From Sulfurimonas sp. (GTDB lineage: Bacteria > Campylobacterota > Campylobacteria > Campylobacterales > Sulfurimonadaceae), in NCBI GenBank assembly GCA_002733155.1, contig NVUO01000020.1:1-5946 (forward strand): a stretch of DNA of 5,946 bases. Direction: 5' to 3'. The position numbers and the translations under genes are program-made. Of this stretch, positions 1 to 5,217 are shown piece by piece; within the stretch, counting starts at the first letter, position 1, and the number at the start of each line of letters is the position of its first letter. The notes below the pieces were generated by a model. It saw nothing but the letters and a program-made list of their open reading frames with translations, ran no database searches and was not told the DNA's origin.

Positions 1-9
1 ATATTTTTA

Positions 10-40
10 TGGTATAATTTAGGCAAGATAATTGCCTAAA
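10..40 (+). promoter_or_regulatory. Extended -10-like sequence followed by a perfect 9-bp hairpin
   Basis: Positions 10-18 read TGGTATAAT, an exact extended -10 match. The last base of that match begins a perfect inverted repeat: TTTAGGCAA (18-26), loop GATAA, TTGCCTAAA (32-40). No T-tract follows on either strand, so it is not a standard intrinsic terminator. The same bases may be the decayed barrel region of the OmpA gene (frame 1 reads WYNLG), in which case the promoter resemblance is accidental. The function is uncertain. Confidence 0.3.
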
Positions 41-66
41 ATTGAGTAAGAATTAGAAAATTATGA

Positions 67-696
67 GTTGAGGGGTTTGATTATTTCACAGTCTCTATAC
101 AACCAATTAGTGTAGAGAATGCTCCAAAAGGAGTATCCAAAACTGTAAAAAATCTAGTAGTTGATTTAAAAGTTGATATCTTTGACAATGATAATGATGG
201 CGTAGAGGATGATAATGACATATGCCCAGATACAGCCAAAGACATAATAGTTAATGAAAGAGGTTGCGAGTTTGATGATGATACTGATGGGGTAGTTAAT
301 TCAAAAGATAAGTGCCAAGATACTAGTACAGACTTTGAAGTAGATGAGTATGGATGTCCTCAAACTGCTACAATTCATGTAAATTTTCAAGTAAATGAGA
401 GTAAAATTTCATTATCTATTATTAATGACTTAAAAATATTTGCAGACTTTTTAAAAAACAATAAAGCTTATCATGTAATTATTTATGGATATACAGATAC
501 TAGTGGTGAGGAAGATGATAATATAAGACTATCAAATGAACGTGCAAATACAGTAAAAGAAGCCTTAATAGTTCATGGAATAAGCGATATTAGACTTACA
601 GCAATTGGCATGGGATCTAAAAACCCAATAACTGATAATTCAACTTACGAAAAAAGAAGCCAAAATCGCCGTGTAGAGGTTGAATTACTTAATTGA
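67..696 (+). pseudogene. OmpA-family outer-membrane protein, 3' part only (TSP3 repeats plus peptidoglycan-binding domain), 5' end decayed
   Basis: The open frame from 67 encodes 209 residues with no ATG, GTG or TTG codon before position 610, so it cannot be a complete gene. Residues 1-13 look like the last strand of an OmpA-type beta-barrel (EGFDYFTVSI). Residues 40-97 carry two thrombospondin type 3 calcium-binding repeats (DNDNDGVEDDNDICPDT, then a second Asp-rich unit with Cys67, Cys83 and Cys97). Residues 104-209 are an OmpA C-terminal domain with GYTDTSG, LSNERA and NRRVEVE. The two residues that bind diaminopimelate in E. coli OmpA (Asp241 and Arg256) correspond to Asp144 and Arg159, with the same spacing of 15. 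The family anchors the outer membrane to peptidoglycan. The reading frame is closed by a stop at 64-66; the likely decay upstream is described in the findings. The stop at 694-696 lies inside a palindromic element. A sequencing error or an assembly artefact at the 5' end is the alternative to a true pseudogene. Confidence 0.8.
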
Positions 697-719
697 ACTC
701 TCTGAACAATTAGCTATTA

Positions 720-744
720 GATTCTAAATCAAGTTTAGAATGAC
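720..744. repeat. REP-like hairpin, AT-rich copy
   Basis: This is an 8-bp perfect stem (721-728 with 734-741) and a 5-base loop TCAAG, bounded by G at 720 and GAC at 742-744. It is the inverted, AT-shifted counterpart of the hairpin at 754-778. Their differences are paired changes that preserve the stem. Confidence 0.75.
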
Positions 745-753
745 TGACCCATC

Positions 754-778
754 GTCATTCCAGGCTTGACCTGGAATC
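754..778. repeat. REP-like hairpin, GC-richer copy
   Basis: This is an 8-bp perfect stem (ATTCCAGG at 757-764 with CCTGGAAT at 770-777) and loop CTTGA, preceded by GTC and followed by C. The GTCATTCC...GGAATC outline is that of a widespread family of dispersed bacterial palindromes. The loop is the reverse complement of the loop of the partner hairpin, so the two loops could pair. Confidence 0.8.
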
Positions 779-789
779 TATTTATTGGA

Positions 790-939
790 TTAATCAGAGA
801 GTTCAATTAATCTAACATTGAGATAATTATTGAAAAAATTATTATTTATCTCACTAACACTCAACTCATCAAAATCAATATCACAATTTTTAAACATAGA
901 ATCACATATTTTTAATGTTTCTTTTAGCTCTACAGTCAT
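790..939 (-). CDS. Small hypothetical protein, 49 residues
   Basis: The minus-strand frame from ATG (937-939) to TAA (790-792) encodes MTVELKETLKICDSMFKN and 31 further residues, ending VRLIELSD. An AGGA Shine-Dalgarno (946-949, minus strand) lies about 6 bases before the ATG. An extended -10, TGATATAAT, lies at 975-967, about 28 bases upstream of the ATG. These signals make it a credible gene despite its length. The product is acidic (many Asp and Glu), has two Cys (residues 12 and 19), no signal peptide and no membrane segment, so it is probably a small cytosolic protein. I do not recognise the family. Codons for its last residues lie in the right arm of the 689-810 palindrome, so the present C-terminus may have been created or altered by that element. 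It is convergent with the OmpA remnant. Confidence 0.55.
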   Translation of the reverse strand: MTVELKETLKICDSMFKNCDIDFDELSVSEINNNFFNNYLNVRLIELSD

Positions 940-966
940 TTTTTTTCCTGATGCATATGTTTTGTG

Positions 967-975
967 ATTATATCA
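967..975 (-). promoter_or_regulatory. Extended -10 promoter for the small minus-strand gene
   Basis: The minus strand reads TGATATAAT, a perfect TGnTATAAT extended -10 element, with an appropriate distance to the ATG at 939. No -35 box is recognisable, which is normal for extended -10 promoters. A second minus-strand TATAAT lies at 1015-1010. Confidence 0.45.
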
Positions 976-1025
976 TTATTTTGAATTCCCATTTAAAAAA
1001 AATAGGAGCATTATATTTTTAGAGT

Positions 1026-1174
1026 TATAATTTGAATATCCTATTGTTATTTTTTTAATTATTTATAACAAATAATGTTTCATATTGTAACTATACAAAC
1101 CAATTACTATATAAATATATAAATATATAATATTAATTAATAATTGTAAGCTATAGTTAATAAAAATTAATTTT
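1026..1174 (+). promoter_or_regulatory. AT-rich upstream region of the Ig-like/hydrolase operon with TATAAATA tandem repeats
   Basis: The 235 bases between the small gene (ending upstream at 939) and the operon contain no other gene that I can support. Plus-strand TATAAT hexamers occur at 1026-1031 and 1126-1131. The second is about 56 bases before the start codon and is the better -10 candidate. It ends a near-tandem array of TATAAATA (1110-1117, 1118-1125, then TATAATA from 1126). A short dyad TTGTA-ACTA-TACAA lies at 1085-1098, and a similar sequence, TTGTAAGCTATA, lies at 1144-1155. These may be operator half-sites or simple low-complexity DNA. The evidence does not decide. Confidence 0.35.
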
Positions 1175-1186
1175 ATGGAGCCTCAC

Positions 1187-2074
1187 ATGAAACACTTTCT
1201 TCTCACTATATCATTGCTTATTATGCCTTTTGCTTTATACGCATCCAATGATAACCTTTTAAAGTCTAAAGGAGTTGACCAAGATATCATAGTTCAATTA
1301 ACACCTACAGTTGCGCAAACAGATGTATGGGACAATACAAAGATTGAAGTAACATTTAGTATACCTCTTGACAGCTCTGCTATACAAAAGCATAACATCA
1401 AACTGACACATCTATCATCAAAGACTAATGCACATATAAGTGGAGTTATCAATTACAGTGATACAGATAATAAACTAACATTTATACCAAGTAAACTATT
1501 GCCATATGGAGTATATGAAGTAGAGATAAAAAAGATTAAAGAAGATAAAGAAGATAAAGCCAATAAACATACTAAAATAAATAAGATTAAGTATAGATTT
1601 TATCTGCCTGAAGTAATCAACGGACATCAACTTCCACCTGAACCAGATTCTAAAATAAATAATTCTACACTACTTGGTATTGACTTTAATAACAATGGTG
1701 TTAGAGATGATGTGGAGAGAAAAGTATATTTTACATATACTAAAAATATTGATCAGCTATTAATGATGCAATCACTAAAAACTCATCAAAGTATGTTAGC
1801 TGACCCTGATTTAATCAATAATGCTTTAAAGTGGCAAGCCCCAGAGAATAAAAACATGGGCTGTAGTGGTTATCTATTTGATAAATATGATATTCCTTTC
1901 ATTAAAAATAGTACTCAATTTATCAACAATATTACATACAATACAAAAGATAGAATCAAAAAGTATATGAAATATAACCAAGCACTCAGCGGTGGAGTAT
2001 TTGGGGTAGAAGCAAGTTATGAAGTTGAGAGTTCATGTGATTTCGATGTAAAAAAAACTTTAGGAGTTAAATAA
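1187..2074 (+). CDS. Exported Ig-like (SbsA-type) protein with an EF-hand-like calcium loop
   Basis: The product is 295 residues long. I chose ATG 1187 over the in-frame ATG at 1175 because GGAG (1177-1180) is correctly spaced for 1187, and the protein then begins with a classical signal peptide (MKHFLLTISLLIMPFALYAS, cleavage near residue 19). Residues 35-118 match an SbsA-type Ig-like domain, with the pattern of conserved strands IEVTFSIPLD and LTFIPSKLLPYGVYEVEI. A charged KEDKED linker follows. Residues 145-182 hold LPPEPD and then DFNNNGVRDDVE (166-177), which fits the 12-residue EF-hand loop (Asp1, Asn3, Asn5, Gly6, Asp9, Glu12). This LPPEPD plus EF-hand-like segment is known to me from uncharacterised exported proteins of other Gram-negatives. 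The remainder is probably helical, with Cys226 and Cys284 as a possible disulfide. The stop codon overlaps the start of the hydrolase gene, so the two are cotranslated. The role is unknown: inferred periplasmic or surface calcium-binding partner of the hydrolase. Confidence 0.8.
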   Translation: MKHFLLTISLLIMPFALYASNDNLLKSKGVDQDIIVQLTPTVAQTDVWDNTKIEVTFSIPLDSSAIQKHNIKLTHLSSKTNAHISGVINYSDTDNKLTFIPSKLLPYGVYEVEIKKIKEDKEDKANKHTKINKIKYRFYLPEVINGHQLPPEPDSKINNSTLLGIDFNNNGVRDDVERKVYFTYTKNIDQLLMMQSLKTHQSMLADPDLINNALKWQAPENKNMGCSGYLFDKYDIPFIKNSTQFINNITYNTKDRIKKYMKYNQALSGGVFGVEASYEVESSCDFDVKKTLGVK

Positions 2075-2076
2075 TG
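2062..2076 (+). promoter_or_regulatory. Shine-Dalgarno and overlapping stop/start (TAATG) coupling the two operon genes
   Basis: AGGAG at 2062-2066 lies inside the end of the upstream gene, seven bases before ATG 2074. The stop TAA (2072-2074) shares its last A with that ATG. This arrangement usually gives translational coupling and matched output of the two proteins. Confidence 0.8.
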
Positions 2077-3420
2077 AAAATATTTATTAAACTTTTTTTA
2101 TTTACTTTACTTACATCTTCTTCATTATCCGCTTATTTAGATGAGTGTCAAACTGACTTATATTATGCTAATGGAATGTTTGGAGAAGCTGAAAATGATG
2201 AGAAAAAAGATTGGTATATTTATGTAAAAATATTAAAAAAGTCAAACAGTAATATTAATTCAGTAACCAATAAAATTTCTTATAATTCTCATACGCTATG
2301 GGGAGTTGATGATGTAATAGAAGTAATGTTTCAAAAGTTTATAGGGGATATTATTAGTTGGTCTAAAACTCAAGATTACCTTAAAGACTATATAGAAGAA
2401 AACGAGATAATAAATGCTGTAAACATACTATCCCAAGCATTCAACATTCAAGACTTAGCAACACATATAAAAAGCTATAAAGATAGTATAAATGCAGGTC
2501 ATGGCGTAATTGTAGTTGCACATTCACAGGGAAACTTTTTTACCAATAAAGCATATGAGTATTTAGAAGGATGGCAAAAGAATTATTTTCATATGATTGG
2601 TGTAGCCTCTCCTAGTTCAGTTGTGTCTGGTGGTGGTCCTAGAGTCTCATTTGATAATGATTTAATTGTTACAATATCAGGTGCAGATTGGACTATTAAA
2701 AATGAAAATAGAAATCGTACAGTAGATGGAAATGACTTTCAAACATTAAAATACCACGCTTTTTCTTATTATATGGGAGAAACTGCTACTGTAACAGACT
2801 TAGGTGTTACCAAAAATGTTTCCACAACCATCGCTAAAGATATGATTACTAATGGTATAGTTAATGCAGTCAATAATCATAATAATGCTCCTTCACAATG
2901 GAGAACAGACCAAGAGTTCGATAAAGGCACTATAGGACACAAAATAACCGTAAAACATCAATATGATTCTAGTATAGTTATGAATGAAGAAGTTTATCCT
3001 TTTGAAATATTTAAGAAGCTATATTATGTAAGTGGGGATATGCCTGGTTATGTAAAAGCGAGTTGTGGAGGTACTAAAATATCACCATCTTGGACAGGTC
3101 AAGAAAAGAATGAACTTCTTATGATAAATAATCCCGAAGAAGAAAAGATATATGGAGAAGATGAATTTATTTGTACTAATCCAGCAAGTGATGGACATCA
3201 GATTATGGCTACGTATTGTAGTTATAGCCATGGTAGTACTGCTCACTTTTGGTTTAGAGATACAGGTTATATAAATGCACCAGCGTCTGAGAAGCCTGTA
3301 ATTACACAATATTTACAAGATACTTATAACTATTGTGGAATATATCCTAGAGGTACTATTCAAGCATGGGGTGGAGAGAGTTACTGTTATGAAGCACAAG
3401 TTTTTTGGGATAATCAATAA
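2074..3420 (+). CDS. Exported alpha/beta hydrolase (lipase/esterase-like), AHSQG nucleophile
   Basis: The product is 448 residues long. Residues 1-20 are a signal peptide (MKIFIKLFLFTLLTSSSLSA). The segment LYYANGMFG (29-37) has the form of the first strand and oxyanion loop seen in related hydrolases (NGM/NGI). VIVVAHSQGNFF (145-156) is a nucleophile elbow of the GxSxG type with Ala in the first position, and Ser151 is the probable nucleophile. The candidate acid is Asp194 or Asp196 (FDNDLIVT). The candidate base is His228 (KYHAFSYYMG). The C-terminal 170 residues are a separate region rich in aromatic residues, Gly and Cys (Cys331, 367, 382, 421, 438), without a match that I recognise. Disulfides there would suit an exported protein. 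Substrate is unknown: a lipid or ester is the usual expectation. The gene is the second of a two-gene operon with the Ig-like/EF-hand protein. Secretion through the outer membrane cannot be judged from sequence. Confidence 0.8.
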   Translation: MKIFIKLFLFTLLTSSSLSAYLDECQTDLYYANGMFGEAENDEKKDWYIYVKILKKSNSNINSVTNKISYNSHTLWGVDDVIEVMFQKFIGDIISWSKTQDYLKDYIEENEIINAVNILSQAFNIQDLATHIKSYKDSINAGHGVIVVAHSQGNFFTNKAYEYLEGWQKNYFHMIGVASPSSVVSGGGPRVSFDNDLIVTISGADWTIKNENRNRTVDGNDFQTLKYHAFSYYMGETATVTDLGVTKNVSTTIAKDMITNGIVNAVNNHNNAPSQWRTDQEFDKGTIGHKITVKHQYDSSIVMNEEVYPFEIFKKLYYVSGDMPGYVKASCGGTKISPSWTGQEKNELLMINNPEEEKIYGEDEFICTNPASDGHQIMATYCSYSHGSTAHFWFRDTGYINAPASEKPVITQYLQDTYNYCGIYPRGTIQAWGGESYCYEAQVFWDNQ

Positions 3421-3461
3421 GCTGATTTTATAAAAAAACAATACTCCTTAAATAGGATAGA

Positions 3462-3504
3462 GCCTTAATATAAGCATACCTAAAAGAGTGGGTATGTCTT
3501 AGGC
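3462..3504. terminator. Hairpin between convergent genes, possible bidirectional terminator
   Basis: TAAGCATACC (3471-3480) pairs with GGTATG-T-CTTA (3491-3501): ten base pairs with a single bulged T at 3497 and a 10-base loop. GCC (3462-3464) and GGC (3502-3504) can extend it across an internal loop. It lies between the hydrolase stop (3420) and the alkC stop (3559). A strong T-tract does not follow immediately on either strand, so intrinsic termination is plausible but not shown. On the minus strand a T6 run occurs farther on, near 3438-3433. Confidence 0.4.
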
Positions 3505-3545
3505 AATAAGTTGTAATTCTATACTTATTTATAGTTTTATTGCCT
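3501..3545. repeat. Inverted repeat AGGCAATAA / TTATTGCCT
   Basis: Perfect 9-bp arms lie at 3501-3509 and 3537-3545, separated by 27 AT-rich bases. The core AGGCAA/TTGCCT is also the core of the hairpin at 18-40, and it shares position 3501 with the neighbouring hairpin. It may be part of the terminator of alkC, whose stop is just beyond it. A perfect 10-bp palindrome, ATAAGCTTAT, lies at 3549-3558, directly against the alkC stop codon. Confidence 0.45.
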
Positions 3546-3558
3546 TTAATAAGCTTAT

Positions 3559-4653
3559 CTATCTATTGCGAGAGTGTAAAACAAACTCAGAATTAACAAA
3601 CTCTTTCCCGTTTATAAGTATAGTTATTTTCTGAATTCCATCATAATACTTTCTTGTACTAATAGCACGAAATGAATGTTTTTTGGAGATACTCTTAAAG
3701 TTTGTTTCATAATTACCTTCTGATATTTTAAATACCTTTTTCGAGTATTTAGAATTTTGTCTTAAGAAATACATAATATATTCTATTCTTAACCTACCAA
3801 GCTTTTCATTTGAGAAAATATCAAATGAAAAATTCAACTCCCCACCCCACTCTATTTTTGTGTTTATATTAAAATTTTTTATCTGTATATCTTTTGTCCT
3901 AAAAAATCCAAAAATATTTAATACATCCCTGTCTGATGCTTTTAATAGTGTCCTAGATGCATGTTTTAGTAAGGCATCTGTAGTTTTATTGTTTCCTATC
4001 CACTTCTTAAGTAAAAATTTTAAGATATCTGGATTATCCTTAGATATATCATTTAGATTATTTGCTACACTTTTTCTTACATAGGCACTTTTATCATCTT
4101 TTAAAGTATCTAAAATCTCTAAAACTAAACTTGGATCTTTTTTAAAATCATTTAATGCAATAGCCCAAGGTAAACGTGGACGACAGCCTTCTGAGGCCAA
4201 TCTTCTATGATGTTCATTAGATGATTTAGACCATTTAAACATCTGAGACATAGTTTTCTCTTTATTCTTTAAAATAAACTGCCTAATTGCGAACTCACTA
4301 CTACAGTTTATAGTAAACTTTTCTAAGGCTTGCATTGAGATATCAAAATCATTTAATCCGAATACTTCAACAAAGTCTTGAAATATCATATTTTCTATAC
4401 GTAAATTATGAGGCATATTTTTAAAAACATTTATTAAAATGTTTATGCTTATTTCATAATCTTTTGGAAGATATATATACATAGATTTTGAGATATGTCT
4501 CATTCTTTGTTTTAACTCTTTTTTTAACCAATATTCATTAAATACACACTCTTGAAACTTTATAGATTCAAAGTCCATATAAATTTTTTTTATAGCTTTA
4601 CTTAATGTTAAAATATACTGATGATTATATAAGTCTTTACGTAATTTAGCCAA
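3559..4653 (-). CDS. alkC: AlkC-type DNA-3-methyladenine/3-methylcytosine glycosylase
   Basis: The product is 364 residues long and belongs to the AlkC/AlkD HEAT-like-repeat superfamily, whose members excise alkylated bases without flipping them out. AlkC enzymes remove 3-methyladenine and 3-methylcytosine. The visible signatures are FTINCSSEFAIRQF (113-126), with Glu120 a likely active-site acid; HHRRLASEGCRPRLPWA (148-164), the family hallmark; and HEAT repeats such as DDKSAYVRKSVANNLNDISK (186-205) and LLKHASRTLLK (228-238). Residues 255-364 form the C-terminal Ig-like domain of the AlkC-alpha subtype, including LRIEYIMYFL, KKVFKI and the final ITILINGKEF. The start is TTG (4653-4651): no ATG precedes Met26, and AAAGGTG (4665-4659) is well placed. 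The domain content appears complete. The gene faces the NifU-like gene, and its minus-strand TATAAT (4681-4676) falls in the 52-bp shared promoter region. No Ada-like or alk partner is visible nearby. Confidence 0.9.
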   Translation of the reverse strand: MAKLRKDLYNHQYILTLSKAIKKIYMDFESIKFQECVFNEYWLKKELKQRMRHISKSMYIYLPKDYEISINILINVFKNMPHNLRIENMIFQDFVEVFGLNDFDISMQALEKFTINCSSEFAIRQFILKNKEKTMSQMFKWSKSSNEHHRRLASEGCRPRLPWAIALNDFKKDPSLVLEILDTLKDDKSAYVRKSVANNLNDISKDNPDILKFLLKKWIGNNKTTDALLKHASRTLLKASDRDVLNIFGFFRTKDIQIKNFNINTKIEWGGELNFSFDIFSNEKLGRLRIEYIMYFLRQNSKYSKKVFKISEGNYETNFKSISKKHSFRAISTRKYYDGIQKITILINGKEFVNSEFVLHSRNR

Positions 4654-4705
4654 ATATACACCTTTTTTTGATAATATTATAACAATTTAAAAGTAAAGAA
4701 ACTTA
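4654..4705. promoter_or_regulatory. Divergent promoter region between alkC and the NifU-like gene
   Basis: Only 52 bases separate the two start codons. The minus strand has TATAAT at 4681-4676, about 23 bases before the alkC TTG. The plus strand has TATTAT at 4675-4680, about 26 bases before ATG 4706. The two candidate -10 elements therefore overlap almost exactly, which implies that polymerase binding in one direction excludes the other. A T7 run (4663-4669) precedes the plus-strand -10, a feature common in Campylobacterota promoters. The ribosome-binding site for 4706 is weak (AAAGAAA near 4695-4701). Confidence 0.5.
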
Positions 4706-5167
4706 ATGACTGATCAACTAAAAGATGTAAAACTGCCTGAGGGTATGAATAACGAGACTTTGGCACACCTAATGGAACCTCAAAACTATGGAAAACTAGA
4801 TGATGCAAATGGTGTAGGTGTAGCTCTTGATGAAAAAACAAAAGAGTATGTAATTTTTTATACATTACTAAAAGATGGCATAATTAAAAATGCCAAATAT
4901 GCTACAAATGGTTGTCAAGATACTGTGGTTATAGGCTCTATGTTTACAGATATGATTAAGGACAATAACTTAGATTATGCAAAAGGTGCTATAAAAAGAA
5001 TGAATGAAAAACTAGGGACTATGTCAGCTCAACAACAAGTTTGTGCAGATATAGTTTTTAGCTCATTTTTAGCATCACTTACAAACTATGAGAATGTACA
5101 AAAAGGTGCAGATGAAGAGTTGCACCTATTTAAAATGAAAGAAAGTTGTGATGCAATTAACTCGTAA
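4706..5167 (+). CDS. NifU/IscU-like Fe-S scaffold-family protein lacking the first ligand cysteine
   Basis: The product is 153 residues long and covers a single NifU N-terminal (IscU-like) domain. Matching features are the N-terminal helix LAHLMEPQNYGKLDDANGVG (19-38, compare HxxNPRNxG in IscU), GIIKNAKYATNGCQDTVVIG (58-77), and QQVCADIVFSSFLASLTNY (110-128). Canonical scaffolds bind a 2Fe-2S cluster through three cysteines. Here Cys70 and Cys113 correspond to the second and third, but the first, in the ACGD motif, is replaced by VALDEKTKEY. The LPPVK loop recognised by HscA is also absent, with TMSAQQ in its place. Cys148 near the C-terminus is extra. It may therefore be a divergent scaffold, a cluster carrier or a protein that has changed function. 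The ferritin-like gene starts 50 bp downstream in the same direction, so the two probably share a transcript and a role in iron or Fe-S handling. Confidence 0.8.
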   Translation: MTDQLKDVKLPEGMNNETLAHLMEPQNYGKLDDANGVGVALDEKTKEYVIFYTLLKDGIIKNAKYATNGCQDTVVIGSMFTDMIKDNNLDYAKGAIKRMNEKLGTMSAQQQVCADIVFSSFLASLTNYENVQKGADEELHLFKMKESCDAINS

Positions 5168-5174
5168 TTTGAAA

Positions 5175-5200
5175 ATTACAATAATAGAATTAATTGTAAT
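5175..5200. promoter_or_regulatory. AT-rich dyad between the NifU-like and ferritin-like genes
   Basis: ATTACAAT (5175-5182) and ATTGTAAT (5193-5200) are perfect 8-bp inverted arms about a 10-base centre that also contains TAAT/ATTA. It lies just downstream of the first gene's stop and before the Shine-Dalgarno of the second. It could be an operator for an AT-preferring regulator (for example a Fur-type protein) or a weak RNA hairpin that tunes expression of the second gene. There is no direct support for either. Confidence 0.35.
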
Positions 5201-5217
5201 AATTAAAAAGGACATAA

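Larger units (their letters stand above)
689..810. repeat. Nested palindromic element: two inverted REP-like hairpins inside 17-bp terminal inverted repeats
   Basis: The terminal arms TTAATTGAACTCTCTGA (689-705) and its exact reverse complement (794-810) are 17 bp and perfect. Inside are two hairpins in opposite orientation. The first is 720-744, with stem ATTCTAAA, loop TCAAG and stem TTTAGAAT. The second is 754-778, with stem ATTCCAGG, loop CTTGA and stem CCTGGAAT. They are separated by 9 bases. The second resembles the dispersed GTCATTCC...GGAATC palindromes found in many proteobacteria, which suggests a BIME-like or MITE-like mobile repeat. The arms contain the OmpA stop codon on one side and the end of the minus-strand small gene on the other, so the element also sits where a bidirectional terminator would be expected. 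No transposase is encoded. Arms starting with TTAA could reflect a target preference, but no separate target duplication is visible. Confidence 0.8.

Noticed and set aside
95..1106. Similarity of CTATACAACCAATTA (95-109) to CTATACAAACCAATTA (1091-1106)
   Set aside because: It is one short match with a one-base gap in AT-rich DNA; the first copy is coding and the second intergenic, with no similarity in the flanks, so chance is the simplest explanation.
1110..1132. TATAAATA repeats considered as an iteron array or replication origin
   Set aside because: There are fewer than three short, simple-sequence units, with no DnaA boxes or replication gene nearby.
1175..1186. ATG at 1175 as start of the Ig-like protein
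   Set aside because: The GGAG that would drive initiation lies downstream of this ATG and is correctly spaced for the ATG at 1187, which also starts a clean signal peptide.
3082..3309. Minus-strand open frame of 75 codons inside the hydrolase gene
   Set aside because: It overlaps a well-supported gene, has no ribosome-binding site, and its composition fits an antisense shadow.
3860..4084. Plus-strand open frame of 74 codons inside alkC
   Set aside because: It is antisense to conserved AlkC coding sequence and has no independent start signals.
4677..4865. Minus-strand open frame of 62 codons over the start of the NifU-like gene
   Set aside because: It is His/Leu-rich shadow translation of a recognised domain and would cross the divergent promoter region.
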